From JADHUC01 sp964623055 (GTDB lineage: Bacteria > Planctomycetota > Planctomycetia > Pirellulales > Pirellulaceae): 64,000 bases of DNA. Of this stretch, positions 23,952 through 32,885 are shown piece by piece. Each line of letters starts with the position of its first letter. Position 1 is the stretch's first letter. Where the stretch lies: NCBI GenBank assembly GCA_964623055.1, contig CAZURK010000002.1, positions 1 to 64,000 on the forward strand. Direction: 5' to 3'. The notes under the pieces were generated by a model that saw only the letters and a program-made list of their open reading frames with translations, was not told the DNA's origin and did not search any database. Made by a program: the position numbers and the translations under genes.

Positions 23952-26843
23952 TCAGTGGTCCGCCGTTTTCACAGAATCCCCACTCGCGCTCGCCTGGCGA
24001 ATCTCCGGGTCGACAGCGAACTTGCGGTAGTCGTCCAGGTATGGCACGTTGCAGTCGATCCACGCACAGAGTGCTCGCCACTCCGCCTCGTCCAATTGAA
24101 CATCCTCATGGCCGTCGGCCAACAGCTTCACAAGCGGGCTGACGCGCGAGCCCCACGAACCGGGCGGCGTGTGATATTGGTGTATGTCTGCGGTAGACAC
24201 GTAGGGAAGCAAGCTCCAATAGGCGGGATACGTGTAGTGTTTCTGGTACCCGGTCTCGTAGACGGTCCACAGGTTGGGCACGAAAGCCTCTGGCTCCTGA
24301 GACCCGGCCTGCAGATCGAACGATTTGTCCTCGCCTTCCGTGCCGTCGTGACACTGCACGCAACGCTGGTCCAGGATAGGTTGGACGTGTTTCGGAAACC
24401 CAAGCGACGTCACACCCCACGGCGGCGGAGCGAGGATGGAAGGCTCTCGCAGCAAAGCCGCCGGTTTCGCGCCGGTTAGGGAAGTGCTGGGCATGGGCTC
24501 GTGGCAGCCGACGCACCCAGTCGTCTCGCCCGGTCTGACGTACGTAGTCATGCGCATCGTGTGCAGAGCCCGGTAGTCTTCGTCCAGGACCGAGAAGAAA
24601 ACCGCCCGGTTGGCCGGCACGCGGAAGTACGCCGAACCGTCCGGATCGATGGGCACACAGCCCAGCACGGTCTTCGTTTCGAACCCGCCCATGCCGACCC
24701 AGATGTTGCACGGCGAAGTGTGAACGTGACGCTCGTGAGCCTGGACGACGCGCAGGTATCGAGCCTTGCCGCGCATCGATTCGGGCAGACCTGCGTGTAT
24801 ATCCTGAACGTAGAATCCGCCTGAGGATTGTTCCTGTACAGTTCGCACTTCGGGAAGAACGGGCGGCCGCCGACGCGGGCGGATCGGTGTCGGGCACACG
24901 GCCGACAGCTCCGCGTCGCGGTAGATCAGCTCGACTCCGCCGTAGACATCGGCCAGATAGATTCCCATGCGCCCGGCGGTTCGCCGATCGGCCGGGCCGG
25001 ATCCTCGGGGATCGTAGGAAATCAGGAAGTAGTTCTCGTCGATCGGATAGGGAGAATCGCACGCCCCCAGCACCAAGTGCTCCTCGCCTTCGGCTGTGTC
25101 GCGGCCATGTCTCAAATCGACGATCAGGATGTTGCCGCTGCCGTCGTTGTGATGGTGCGATTCCACACAGACGACTTTGCTTGTGCCGGGGATCTGGCGG
25201 CACCGGGCGTAGTTGCGCTCGCCGGTCAGGTAGCCGGAAATCACTCGCGGGTACGTGCCATCGGGGCGAACGTTCCAGATCAACTGCGTAGGCCGCCAGA
25301 ATCGCATCACGTATTCCCACCGGGTGAACATGATCGTGCCATCGTCCATCAGGCAGGGGTCCCATTCACCTTCCTTGGCACGCGTGATCTGGCGGAGGTC
25401 GGAGCCATCGGAATTGACGCTGAACATGCAGTCGGCCCAAGCCCAGTCGCCGCACTGGACCATTCCGCCGGCACGCGGCGACATGAACGCAATCCGACCG
25501 TCGGGCAGATAGATCGGGTCGGCGCTCTCCTCGCGTCGGGTCGTTCCCCGGGTGATCTGTCGTGCCGGCGTGCGACCGTCCAGCGCCATTTCCCAGACCT
25601 GAAAGAAGGTGCCGTTGCCGATCGAGTCCGCCACGCCCTGCGACTCGCAAGGGCCTTCGACCAGATCCGTAACCTCCTCCGCGGCAAAGCCGAATACGAT
25701 TCGTTTGCCGTCGAACGACACGTCGGGGCGGCCGAATAGACCTTCGGGAAACTTGCCTTGCGTCAGCGAGACAACTTGGCCGCCCAGGTCGTCGCGGGTT
25801 TCCTTCAAGACGCAGAATTCGCCACCCAACTGGTTGTAGCGTGATCGGCGGCGGGCACACTGGTGATTGAAATGGGCGTGATGCCGGCGGACGAACAGCA
25901 GCCCATCGGTATCGTGCAGGCGCGGATGGGAGAACGCCAACCGGCGAACCGCTCGACGGACGTCAAGATAAACAGATTGCCATGCCTCGGGAGCAAGAAT
26001 GTCCTTTGCAACCAAGGCGTCGCGAGCACGAACCGCAACGGCCAGCGAGACGAGCGCCGCCGCCGGTTCGCCGGCGCCGAGCCTTTCGAGATCGGCCGCA
26101 ATCGCCAGACCTCGCTTGCGGTGCTTCTCGACCGCTGGGATCACTCGGCTTCGTACAACATCGGCCGGTTCTTCCCAGCCGTCTTTCAGCGGCCGGCAGA
26201 GAAGACTGTCCTGCAAGATCCAATCGGTTTCGATCGAGCCGTCCACTTGGAACAGCGGTTTGGGCGGCTTCGGCGGCGGCGGGTTTGGCGCACGGTAAGC
26301 TGCCCGCTGTTCGGGCGGGGGAGCTTTCAAAGGCTTCTCGTCGGTCGACCAGATACGAACGTAGGAAACGATCGCGTTGGCCCCAGCGACCCGGACGAAC
26401 TTCAACTCCAACTTGTCCCCGTCTGCATAGGCTGCCTTGGGGATATCGAACAGAAGACGTCCGGGACGCCTCAGCGGGAGTTCCATGGCGTCGTGTACTT
26501 GGTGCCCGTTTGCCTCTAAGCGTTGAACGCGGCCACCGTTGTCGACATAGACCACGTCGACCTTGTATGAGGCCTGGGGATTCAAACCGAGGTACTGGAA
26601 AACACAGGCATGATTGTCGAAAACGATGGCCCGATGCTCATAAGGCGCCTCGACCATACTTGTAGGGTAAAGCCAGGAGGTCCCGACTACGACATGCGTC
26701 TGCTTCTCCGTGCCGCAATCATCCTCGGCCACGAGATTGAAGCCTTCGGGTGGTCGGTCGTCAGTTGCCGGTGCAGCCGTCACGGCCAACACCTGGAGAA
26801 GTACGTACGCGAATCCTGCGAGCGCAGAGAAAGCGATCCGCAT
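23952..26843 (-). CDS. HzsA-related secreted cytochrome-like protein
   Basis: A 963-residue protein with a signal peptide (MRIAFSALAGFAYVLLQVLA). A beta-sandwich at about 40-160 is followed by a PD40/WD-like propeller (ADPIYLPDGRIAFMSPRAGG, WDPCLMDDGTIMFTRWEYVM), and the C-terminal third carries two c-type heme motifs: CVGCH at Cys777 and CVQCH at Cys828. HPLEVRTVQEQS-like and QAHERHVHTSPCNIWVGMGG segments match the family annotated HzsA-related, named after the hydrazine synthase alpha subunit. Most members are not from anammox bacteria, so hydrazine synthesis should not be assumed. It is probably a periplasmic electron-transfer or oxidoreductase protein. ATG at 26843 has GAGGAG seven bases upstream. 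Confidence 0.88.
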   Translation of the reverse strand: MRIAFSALAGFAYVLLQVLAVTAAPATDDRPPEGFNLVAEDDCGTEKQTHVVVGTSWLYPTSMVEAPYEHRAIVFDNHACVFQYLGLNPQASYKVDVVYVDNGGRVQRLEANGHQVHDAMELPLRRPGRLLFDIPKAAYADGDKLELKFVRVAGANAIVSYVRIWSTDEKPLKAPPPEQRAAYRAPNPPPPKPPKPLFQVDGSIETDWILQDSLLCRPLKDGWEEPADVVRSRVIPAVEKHRKRGLAIAADLERLGAGEPAAALVSLAVAVRARDALVAKDILAPEAWQSVYLDVRRAVRRLAFSHPRLHDTDGLLFVRRHHAHFNHQCARRRSRYNQLGGEFCVLKETRDDLGGQVVSLTQGKFPEGLFGRPDVSFDGKRIVFGFAAEEVTDLVEGPCESQGVADSIGNGTFFQVWEMALDGRTPARQITRGTTRREESADPIYLPDGRIAFMSPRAGGMVQCGDWAWADCMFSVNSDGSDLRQITRAKEGEWDPCLMDDGTIMFTRWEYVMRFWRPTQLIWNVRPDGTYPRVISGYLTGERNYARCRQIPGTSKVVCVESHHHNDGSGNILIVDLRHGRDTAEGEEHLVLGACDSPYPIDENYFLISYDPRGSGPADRRTAGRMGIYLADVYGGVELIYRDAELSAVCPTPIRPRRRPPVLPEVRTVQEQSSGGFYVQDIHAGLPESMRGKARYLRVVQAHERHVHTSPCNIWVGMGGFETKTVLGCVPIDPDGSAYFRVPANRAVFFSVLDEDYRALHTMRMTTYVRPGETTGCVGCHEPMPSTSLTGAKPAALLREPSILAPPPWGVTSLGFPKHVQPILDQRCVQCHDGTEGEDKSFDLQAGSQEPEAFVPNLWTVYETGYQKHYTYPAYWSLLPYVSTADIHQYHTPPGSWGSRVSPLVKLLADGHEDVQLDEAEWRALCAWIDCNVPYLDDYRKFAVDPEIRQASASGDSVKTADH

Positions 26844-27188
26844 TTCAGCTCCTCTTTCATGAAGTTTGAAAATCGATCCGTCCAACGCGGGACCAATCGC
26901 AGATCGAATCTCTGCGGCTAGTCATCCGCGATCGTGAGACCCAACCATTATCAATCTACTTGGTTTCTCATCCGTATTCCACGTACGGATGGCATCTCGT
27001 GCACGATTTCCGCGGCTGATCCCAGCACGATCGGTTCGAGGAAGCTTGAAAGCGTGCCGCTCCGGAGTATCATGCGAGCATCGATCGTGCCATCGTTCTT
27101 AAGGTGATTCTGTACACAGTACGCGATTAGACGTTCATCGCGTGTCTTTTCGCTCGTCAAGTTGCCAATTGAACCAGAGGAGATCGCC
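26844..27188. other. Divergent intergenic region
   Basis: Spacer of about 345 bases between the HzsA-related gene and the DUF6807 gene. It must contain both promoters. I see no strong palindrome, RNA gene or reading frame in it. Confidence 0.4.
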
Positions 27189-28244
27189 GTGTCTCGGATA
27201 TCGCGTCGCCGCTTCATGGTCGCCGCTGCGGCAACGATTGGTGCCGGGGCAGCCACGCGTCCGACTGCCGCCGCATCGGAGGATGACGTGTACAGAGTGA
27301 TCGACCAGGTTCCCTTCGGTGGGCAGACGCGCCGGCTGAAGCTGATGCGGGGCGACCGGTATATCACTGCCTTGATCTTCCCGACGGACTATCCCACCCA
27401 CTTTCGACTGAAGCCCGAATTGTTTCCTGTGTGCACGCCACGCGGCATTCCGGTCACGGGCTCGCACGAGTATTGCTTCATCCACCATCAGTCGATCTCG
27501 TGCGGACACGGCAAGGTGCGTGTCGAGGGTAGCGACCGGGAGGTTGACTTCTTCCGCAAGCTGCCGTTCCCCGATCCCCAGCGCGAGGACAAGTGGCATC
27601 GCGGTTTCAATCTATTCCACATGGGACCTTCTGGAATTCAGCGTGTGCAGGAAGTGCGTTGCAGCGTCGACGATCGAATCACCGTTCATCTGACGCTTCA
27701 TTGGCAAACGAGGGAAGTCAACCGAGAGGTCGGCGAGACTCTGCTGGTGGAACAGCGCCGTTACGAAATCTTCCAACAAGAGACGTTTACCGTCATCGAT
27801 CAGTGCTCTCGATTGGCGCCCGCAGACAAACCGGTGACACTGGTGGCAGATCGCCACTCATTCGCCACCGTGCGCGTCCATGATCTGATCGACGTCGAGG
27901 ACGGCGGCACAATGCGAAACTCCGAAGGCCGCACGGATCTCGAAGGAACGTATTGCGACCAGCAGGGTGAACGCAAAGCGCCCCGATGGGTCGATTGCAG
28001 CGGGACAATCGGCGACAACTTCGTCGGCATGACGCTGATGGGCCATGCAAACAACCTGCGAAACCAGTTCTTCCTCCGCAAATACGGCATGATGGAAGTA
28101 TCGGCCATGCTCGACACCGACGTGCGACTCACCGACGAAGCGCCGCTGGTGTTCGCCGCCCGGTTTGTTGCTCACGACGGACGGATCACCGACGTCACCG
28201 CAGACCGTCTATATCAGGAATTCTCCGCGCAGCGACTTCGTTGA
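27189..28244 (+). CDS. Tat-exported DUF6807 (PmoA-like) protein
   Basis: A 351-residue protein starting with a twin-arginine signal (VSRISRRRFMVAAAATIGAG). The mature part matches DUF6807/PmoA-like proteins: LKPELFPVCTPRGIPVTGSH, EYCFIHHQSISCGHGKVRVE, and the closing segment with NNLRNQFFLRKYGMMEVSAM. The family is abundant in planctomycetes and often sits beside Gfo/Idh oxidoreductases. Its biochemical role is not established, and the PmoA name does not imply methane oxidation. The start is GTG at 27189, with AGAGGAG seven bases upstream. The TTG-initiated longer frame has no ribosome site. It is convergent with the gene at 28255, ten bases apart. Confidence 0.8.
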   Translation: MSRISRRRFMVAAAATIGAGAATRPTAAASEDDVYRVIDQVPFGGQTRRLKLMRGDRYITALIFPTDYPTHFRLKPELFPVCTPRGIPVTGSHEYCFIHHQSISCGHGKVRVEGSDREVDFFRKLPFPDPQREDKWHRGFNLFHMGPSGIQRVQEVRCSVDDRITVHLTLHWQTREVNREVGETLLVEQRRYEIFQQETFTVIDQCSRLAPADKPVTLVADRHSFATVRVHDLIDVEDGGTMRNSEGRTDLEGTYCDQQGERKAPRWVDCSGTIGDNFVGMTLMGHANNLRNQFFLRKYGMMEVSAMLDTDVRLTDEAPLVFAARFVAHDGRITDVTADRLYQEFSAQRLR

Positions 28245-28254
28245 CTACTGGATT

Positions 28255-30498
28255 TCAGCGCCAATCGGAAACTTGGCCTCGTTGCAACCATCCAGATGTC
28301 TTCGGCGCCAACGACATGGTCTTCTTGCCATCGAAAACCGACTTGGTTTCGGACGAGAAATTCGAATAGACCAAGCACTTCTCCAACTTCAACGCCAGCA
28401 CCCCGTCCTCGGCCGTGTGCCAACCAGCCGTGTCGATGCCGTGGGCCAGCGCGGCGGTCTCTTCCTTTTTCTGGTTGGGGCAAGTGACCAAGGCAAAGCG
28501 GCTGATCCTCTTGCCTGCGTCGAACGATATGGCGGTGTTTTTCGCCGCCGCAGGCGCAGCGCCCAAAAACTCCAGGCGGCAAGTACGGTACATCGTCCCG
28601 TTTCCCCGCCAAATGCAAGGGCGTCCCGGGACGGCAAACAAGCGAAACCGGTTGGAGCCCAACACGGCGTATCCCATCCGATCGTCGATATTGAGCCAGT
28701 TGCCGTTGGACAACGTATCGGCTTCGGGTTTCAAGCTGCCTTGCTCACCGAAAAACGTACGTGGCTTTGCCTGGAAGACCCACCGAGGATCGTCGAAGAA
28801 GGTTATGTTGCCATGGGTGGCCAGATCGATGGTGACTCTCGACGCAGCAAATCGTTCCTCGAGATAAACGCTTCGACCGTCGGGCAACGACACAAAGGCG
28901 CAGTCCTGGCGAACCTTGTCGGAACACCAGCCGAGTTCGACTGATACCGCAAGTCCGTTCTCGTACGCTGCCAATCGATGCGAGTGGACCTTCAGCGTGG
29001 GCTGCTCGCCCAGTTCGCGCACTTGGCCGACGTAACTCCAGGGCATCGGATAGCAGAGGATATCTTCCTCCAGCGGCATGGTCAGGCCCATCACGTACGG
29101 CTGTTTGCCAGTGGAATGCCAACTGAAGCTCGAAATCGTCTTCGGCGTGCGGTGGACTGCGAACCGGCCGTATTCGGATGCAAGCACACCGGCGAGGTTC
29201 GTCTCCAACTGGTCATCCGCCAGCGCCTCGCCACCGTCGCCGAAGAGCCGAAACATCAGGTAGTTCTGCGTCAATCCCCACGTGCTGCCCAAATCGTATG
29301 GAAATCCGATCCATCCATTCAATGGCTGGTCAGGGCATTCGGTCGCCATCGCTTCGATGCTGCTCAATGTGCGCAGGAAGCACGCTTTACGGAGCGGGCT
29401 GGGTTTGTGCGGGATGATGTTGGCGGCTTGAAGGAAGACGTCCAAACGGCGAGGCGTATAGTCCGTATTCTGCGGGTAAAGCAACGTCCCGTCCGGCAGG
29501 TAGAAGAATACAAGGAGGTCGAGAACTTCCTCGGCATTGAACGTGGCGGCCTGCGGCACGGCCTCGCCCGCAAGGCGAAACGAAATCGCGCATCGGACCA
29601 TCTCGGAGATCGCGCCGATGTAGTCCGGATGGACCAGCCCGTGATTCTCGATCGTGTAATCAGGAAAGGCGTTCGGTGCGGTGAGCCATTGGCTGAGGGG
29701 CTTGCCGTCGACGACGTCATCGCTGGCAACATCGCGCGCCGTGGCATAGGCGCTGATCATGTACTCTTTGGCCTTCTCAGCCCAACGTTCTTGGTGGGGA
29801 TGGGGCTGGAGCATACAGGCGGCTACGGCGATGCCACCGCCGGTCCAGGCGTTAGATTCGGCTTGGGTGTCCCCGCGCAGCCGAGCCGGTGCAGGACGAT
29901 CAAGGAAGCGATCGGCCTCGTGCTCGATGATCTTCGCCACCAGCAACTGGGTCGGTCTATCCAGATCGTCCCACAGAAGCCAGGCGGCCATGCCCAGCGT
30001 GTGGATGATTCGCGCCGAGCGAAACGTGCTCCACTGCTCTCTGCCCCCACCGAGTAGATGATCTCGTGCTACCGCCTGAATCAGCCTTACCGCAGTATCG
30101 AGGAGTTCTTCGCGCGACAGGCCAGCCATCGTCTCGCCTGTTTTCCCAAATCGCACCAGGACCGCGGCGGCGTAAGCACTTCCTGTGGCAAAGTATTCGA
30201 AGTAGGGTGTGTCCGATACGATTGCGTTCGGCTCTTCGATCCCGGCCTTTCTTCGGTCGTCTTCCATCGTCTTCAGGTTGCGCGACACCTGGTTGCTCAG
30301 CAGCTTCAGCATTCGTGGTCCCAACGCACCGGAAAGATCGCCGTCGGGTATCTCGGGCGGCTTCACGCGGTACTGTTCGGGAAACGTTGTAGTTAGCTCG
30401 TCGCCCGCCAGCGACGGCTTGAAGCCGAACGTGAGGGCTGAAGAGGTCTGCAGAATGATGAGGGGCAAAATGATGAAGAAGCGGGAGTATGTCCCCAT
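28255..30498 (-). CDS. Large secreted protein, probable alpha/alpha-barrel polysaccharide lyase-like
   Basis: A 747-residue protein with a signal peptide (MGTYSRFFIILPLIILQTSS). The N-terminal half is helical with toroid-like repeats (YFATGSAYAAAVLVRFGKTG, NAWTGGGIAVAACMLQPHPH, DYTIENHGLVHPDYIGAISE). The C-terminal half is beta-rich (YGRFAVHRTPKTISSFSWHS, FFDDPRWVFQAKPRTFFGEQ). The alpha/alpha barrel followed by a beta-sandwich, with the N-E-N-H-G-L block, resembles lyases of the hyaluronate/heparinase type, but I do not recognise the exact family. ATG at 30498 is preceded by GGGGGC. It could cooperate with the heparinase-like protein at 21710, which is inference from fold and proximity. Confidence 0.72.
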   Translation of the reverse strand: MGTYSRFFIILPLIILQTSSALTFGFKPSLAGDELTTTFPEQYRVKPPEIPDGDLSGALGPRMLKLLSNQVSRNLKTMEDDRRKAGIEEPNAIVSDTPYFEYFATGSAYAAAVLVRFGKTGETMAGLSREELLDTAVRLIQAVARDHLLGGGREQWSTFRSARIIHTLGMAAWLLWDDLDRPTQLLVAKIIEHEADRFLDRPAPARLRGDTQAESNAWTGGGIAVAACMLQPHPHQERWAEKAKEYMISAYATARDVASDDVVDGKPLSQWLTAPNAFPDYTIENHGLVHPDYIGAISEMVRCAISFRLAGEAVPQAATFNAEEVLDLLVFFYLPDGTLLYPQNTDYTPRRLDVFLQAANIIPHKPSPLRKACFLRTLSSIEAMATECPDQPLNGWIGFPYDLGSTWGLTQNYLMFRLFGDGGEALADDQLETNLAGVLASEYGRFAVHRTPKTISSFSWHSTGKQPYVMGLTMPLEEDILCYPMPWSYVGQVRELGEQPTLKVHSHRLAAYENGLAVSVELGWCSDKVRQDCAFVSLPDGRSVYLEERFAASRVTIDLATHGNITFFDDPRWVFQAKPRTFFGEQGSLKPEADTLSNGNWLNIDDRMGYAVLGSNRFRLFAVPGRPCIWRGNGTMYRTCRLEFLGAAPAAAKNTAISFDAGKRISRFALVTCPNQKKEETAALAHGIDTAGWHTAEDGVLALKLEKCLVYSNFSSETKSVFDGKKTMSLAPKTSGWLQRGQVSDWR

Positions 30499-30737
30499 GA
30501 TTCTGCCCCCGATTATTCTGCAGGTCCTCTGTCCGTGCAAAGCGCACGGCGCGCCGATGCCTCAGTATGACACTGCCATCAGTAGCGTGCAAAGCTCGGG
30601 AGGTCAAGAGATGCGGCTTCGTCGCTATATGGCAGAGCGGACGATGATGGCTAATGGATCAGTTGGCTGTTACAATACTCGCGACGTCCAGCGTCTGTGA
30701 ATTTGTCGCGAAACACCTTGGTTGGGAGAACGAAGCG

Positions 30738-31766
30738 ATGACGGCAAGACGATATTGTGTTGTTGCGGCCACGCTGGTGACGGCGTTGGCTGCGGCCTAT
30801 CCTCTTGGTTCCGAAACGGCGACAGCGGCCGACGAGTTATCCGAACAGCTACGCGATGTCCCACACAAGGTCGTCTATGAAAGCTGGCAGGAAGACAACT
30901 GGGACCTGCTCGTGGTCAATGCCGACGGGTCTGCGCCGGCGAATCTGACTCGCACGTCAGACCAACACGAATTGTATCCGCACGTTTCGCCTGATGGTTC
31001 GAAGATCTGTTTCGTGTCGGACGAAGGCAAAGGGGCATCGATGATTCGCAACGTGTATTGCATGGACATCAACGGTAGCGATCGCACGCTGGTGGCCAAG
31101 AACGCGAGGCAACCATGCTGGAAAGCCGATGGCACGGCCATCGCGTATCTGAAAGGTGAATCCGACGAGTTCACCTATACGGACTACGCAACGAAAGAAA
31201 TCGTCATCTACGATCTGGCAACGGGCCGGCACAAGGAGCATCCGAACAAGGAAATCCATCACCTGTATAATCTGTGCTGGTCCCCGGACGGCAGATGGTT
31301 CGTGGCTACGGTGCACGCGGGTATGGGTTTCCGTCACGGGATGGTGGCGATTCCGGTGGACGGAATGGAAGTCTACGATCTCCGCATTCCGGGCTGCAGA
31401 CCTGACATCAGTCCCGATGGCGCCAAGATCGCCTGGGGACCAAGTGATTGGGCGTTGCGGATCGGCGATCTCGATTTCAACGGACCAGCCCCCAAAGTGA
31501 CGAACGCACGCGACGTAGTGACCAGCGACAAGCCAATGAAGATCTATCACATCGACTGGTCGCCGTGCGGCAGATACGTCACTTACAGTCGCGGTCCGGC
31601 AGCGAAACGCATGGGACGAATTCCGGAGATCGTCGGCGTGCGAGCCCAGGATTGGGATATCTACGTTGCCGACGCGGCGGGAACGAACCGATTCCTCCGG
31701 TTGACGACCGACGGCAACTGCAACAAGGAGCCGGATTGGTTGCCGGCCGGGAGCGAAAGGCGATGA
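30738..31766 (+). CDS. Secreted PD40/TolB-like beta-propeller protein, copy 1
   Basis: A 342-residue protein with a signal peptide (MTARRYCVVAATLVTALAAA, cleavage near TATAAD). The mature protein is a six-bladed-type propeller of PD40 units: YPHVSPDGSKICFVSDEGKG, CWSPDGRWFVATVHAGMG, PDISPDGAKIAWGPSDWALR, DWSPCGRYVTYSRGPAAKRM. It ends with NCNKEPDWLPAGSER. TolB-like propellers bind proteins or small ligands in the periplasm, and no catalytic motif is evident. Its stop overlaps the next start as ATGA (31763-31766), so the two paralogues are translationally coupled. A GGGAG precedes the ATG at 30738. Confidence 0.88.
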   Translation: MTARRYCVVAATLVTALAAAYPLGSETATAADELSEQLRDVPHKVVYESWQEDNWDLLVVNADGSAPANLTRTSDQHELYPHVSPDGSKICFVSDEGKGASMIRNVYCMDINGSDRTLVAKNARQPCWKADGTAIAYLKGESDEFTYTDYATKEIVIYDLATGRHKEHPNKEIHHLYNLCWSPDGRWFVATVHAGMGFRHGMVAIPVDGMEVYDLRIPGCRPDISPDGAKIAWGPSDWALRIGDLDFNGPAPKVTNARDVVTSDKPMKIYHIDWSPCGRYVTYSRGPAAKRMGRIPEIVGVRAQDWDIYVADAAGTNRFLRLTTDGNCNKEPDWLPAGSERR

Positions 31767-32848
31767 GCGATACCAGAAGCAAGGTTCCCGTAGGTCCCGC
31801 TTGCCGAGCGGGACCTTGTGTTGGCCGCGTCTCGATTTCAAGAGGTCCCGCTCGGCAAGCGGGACCTACCTTGCTCTTGCTGGCTGTGATGTGGTCGCCA
31901 GCCGTCTTCGCCTCGGACGAAGAACTGCTGGAGGAACTGAAACGCGTTCCTTACAGGATCGTGTACGAAACGTACCGCGAGAACAACTGGGAGCTATTCT
32001 TGATCAACGCCGACGGCTCCCATCCGGTCAATCTCACCAACACCTCCGATGTGGACGAACTGTATCCTCACGCGTCACCCAACGGCGGCAAGATCTGCTT
32101 CGTGGCGGACGAAGGCCAGGGAACGTCGCGGGTGCGCAACGTTTACTACATGAATGTCGATGGCAGCGACCGCAAGCTGGTGGCCCGAAACGCTCGGCAA
32201 TCGTTTTGGAACGCCGATGGCGCAGCGATTGCGTATCTCAAAGGCGAGTCTGACGAGTTCACCTACTCGTCCATCGCAACCCGAGGGCTGTTTGTGTACG
32301 ATCTCGCCGACGGCCAACACCGGCAGCATCCCAACAGGGAAATCTGTCATTTGTTCGGCGCGTGCTGGTCGCCGTGCGGCAAATGGTTCATCAGCACGAT
32401 ACACGGAGGTATGGGATATCGACACGCCATCGTGGCCATCGAAGCCGACGGACCCGGCGTGTTCAATCTGGGTATCCCCGGATGCCGTCCCGAGGTCAGC
32501 CCCGACGGCAAACGGATTGCTTGGACACCGTCGGATTGGGCTCTGCGCGTGGCTGATGTCGATCTAGCGGGTCCGCGCCCCGAAGTCACTGGTGGCCGCG
32601 ACGTGGTGACCAGCACCAAACCGACCAAGGTGTATCACATCGACTGGCCGCCCGACGGGGAGTATGTCGTGTTCACTCGTGGCCCCGCGACTAAGCGATT
32701 GGGCCAAGCGCCGGAAGGCGTGGGCATCCGGGCCGAAGGCTGGAACATCTGCGTGGCCGATATGACGGCCACCAACCGTTGGGTGGCCATCACGACCGAC
32801 GGCAACTGCAACAAAGAACCGGACTGGGTGCCTGTGGCTGCACCGTGA
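31763..32848 (+). CDS. PD40/TolB-like beta-propeller protein, copy 2, with REPIN in its signal-peptide region
   Basis: A 361-residue paralogue of the preceding gene, highly similar over the mature domain (YPHASPNGGKICFVADEGQG, ARQSFWNADGAAIAYLKGES, EVSPDGKRIAWTPSDWALRV). Its N-terminus is different: MSDTRSKVP, then residues 10-36 rich in Gly, Pro, Ala and Arg that are encoded by the REPIN at 31790-31869, then the hydrophobic core LLLLAVMWSPAVFASD. The REPIN has therefore replaced or lengthened the n-region while leaving the frame and the export core intact. Start at 31763 follows from the ATGA overlap with copy 1. The kinase/pyrophosphorylase gene begins 37 bases after its stop. Confidence 0.85.
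   Translation: MSDTRSKVPVGPACRAGPCVGRVSISRGPARQAGPTLLLLAVMWSPAVFASDEELLEELKRVPYRIVYETYRENNWELFLINADGSHPVNLTNTSDVDELYPHASPNGGKICFVADEGQGTSRVRNVYYMNVDGSDRKLVARNARQSFWNADGAAIAYLKGESDEFTYSSIATRGLFVYDLADGQHRQHPNREICHLFGACWSPCGKWFISTIHGGMGYRHAIVAIEADGPGVFNLGIPGCRPEVSPDGKRIAWTPSDWALRVADVDLAGPRPEVTGGRDVVTSTKPTKVYHIDWPPDGEYVVFTRGPATKRLGQAPEGVGIRAEGWNICVADMTATNRWVAITTDGNCNKEPDWVPVAAP
31790..31869. repeat. REPIN-like inverted pair inside a coding sequence
   Basis: Begins GTAGGTCCCGCTTGCCGAGC and ends with the inverse, finishing GGGACCTAC. Each arm holds the palindrome AGGTCCCGCT/AGCGGGACCT. It is the same family as the single REP at 11705-11731. It lies wholly within the 5' coding region of the second PD40 gene and is translated in frame. 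Confidence 0.9.
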
Positions 32849-32885
32849 ACGTCACTCTTGCTCGGGGAAGACTGGACAGGATTCT

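Noticed and set aside
23952..26843. Evidence for anammox or hydrazine metabolism
   Set aside because: HzsA-related proteins are common in non-anammox planctomycetes, and no HzsB/HzsC or hydrazine dehydrogenase gene is present.
28978..30057. Plus-strand open frame opposite the large secreted lyase-like gene
   Set aside because: It is the mirror of a protein with a signal peptide and fold-like features; no ribosome site.
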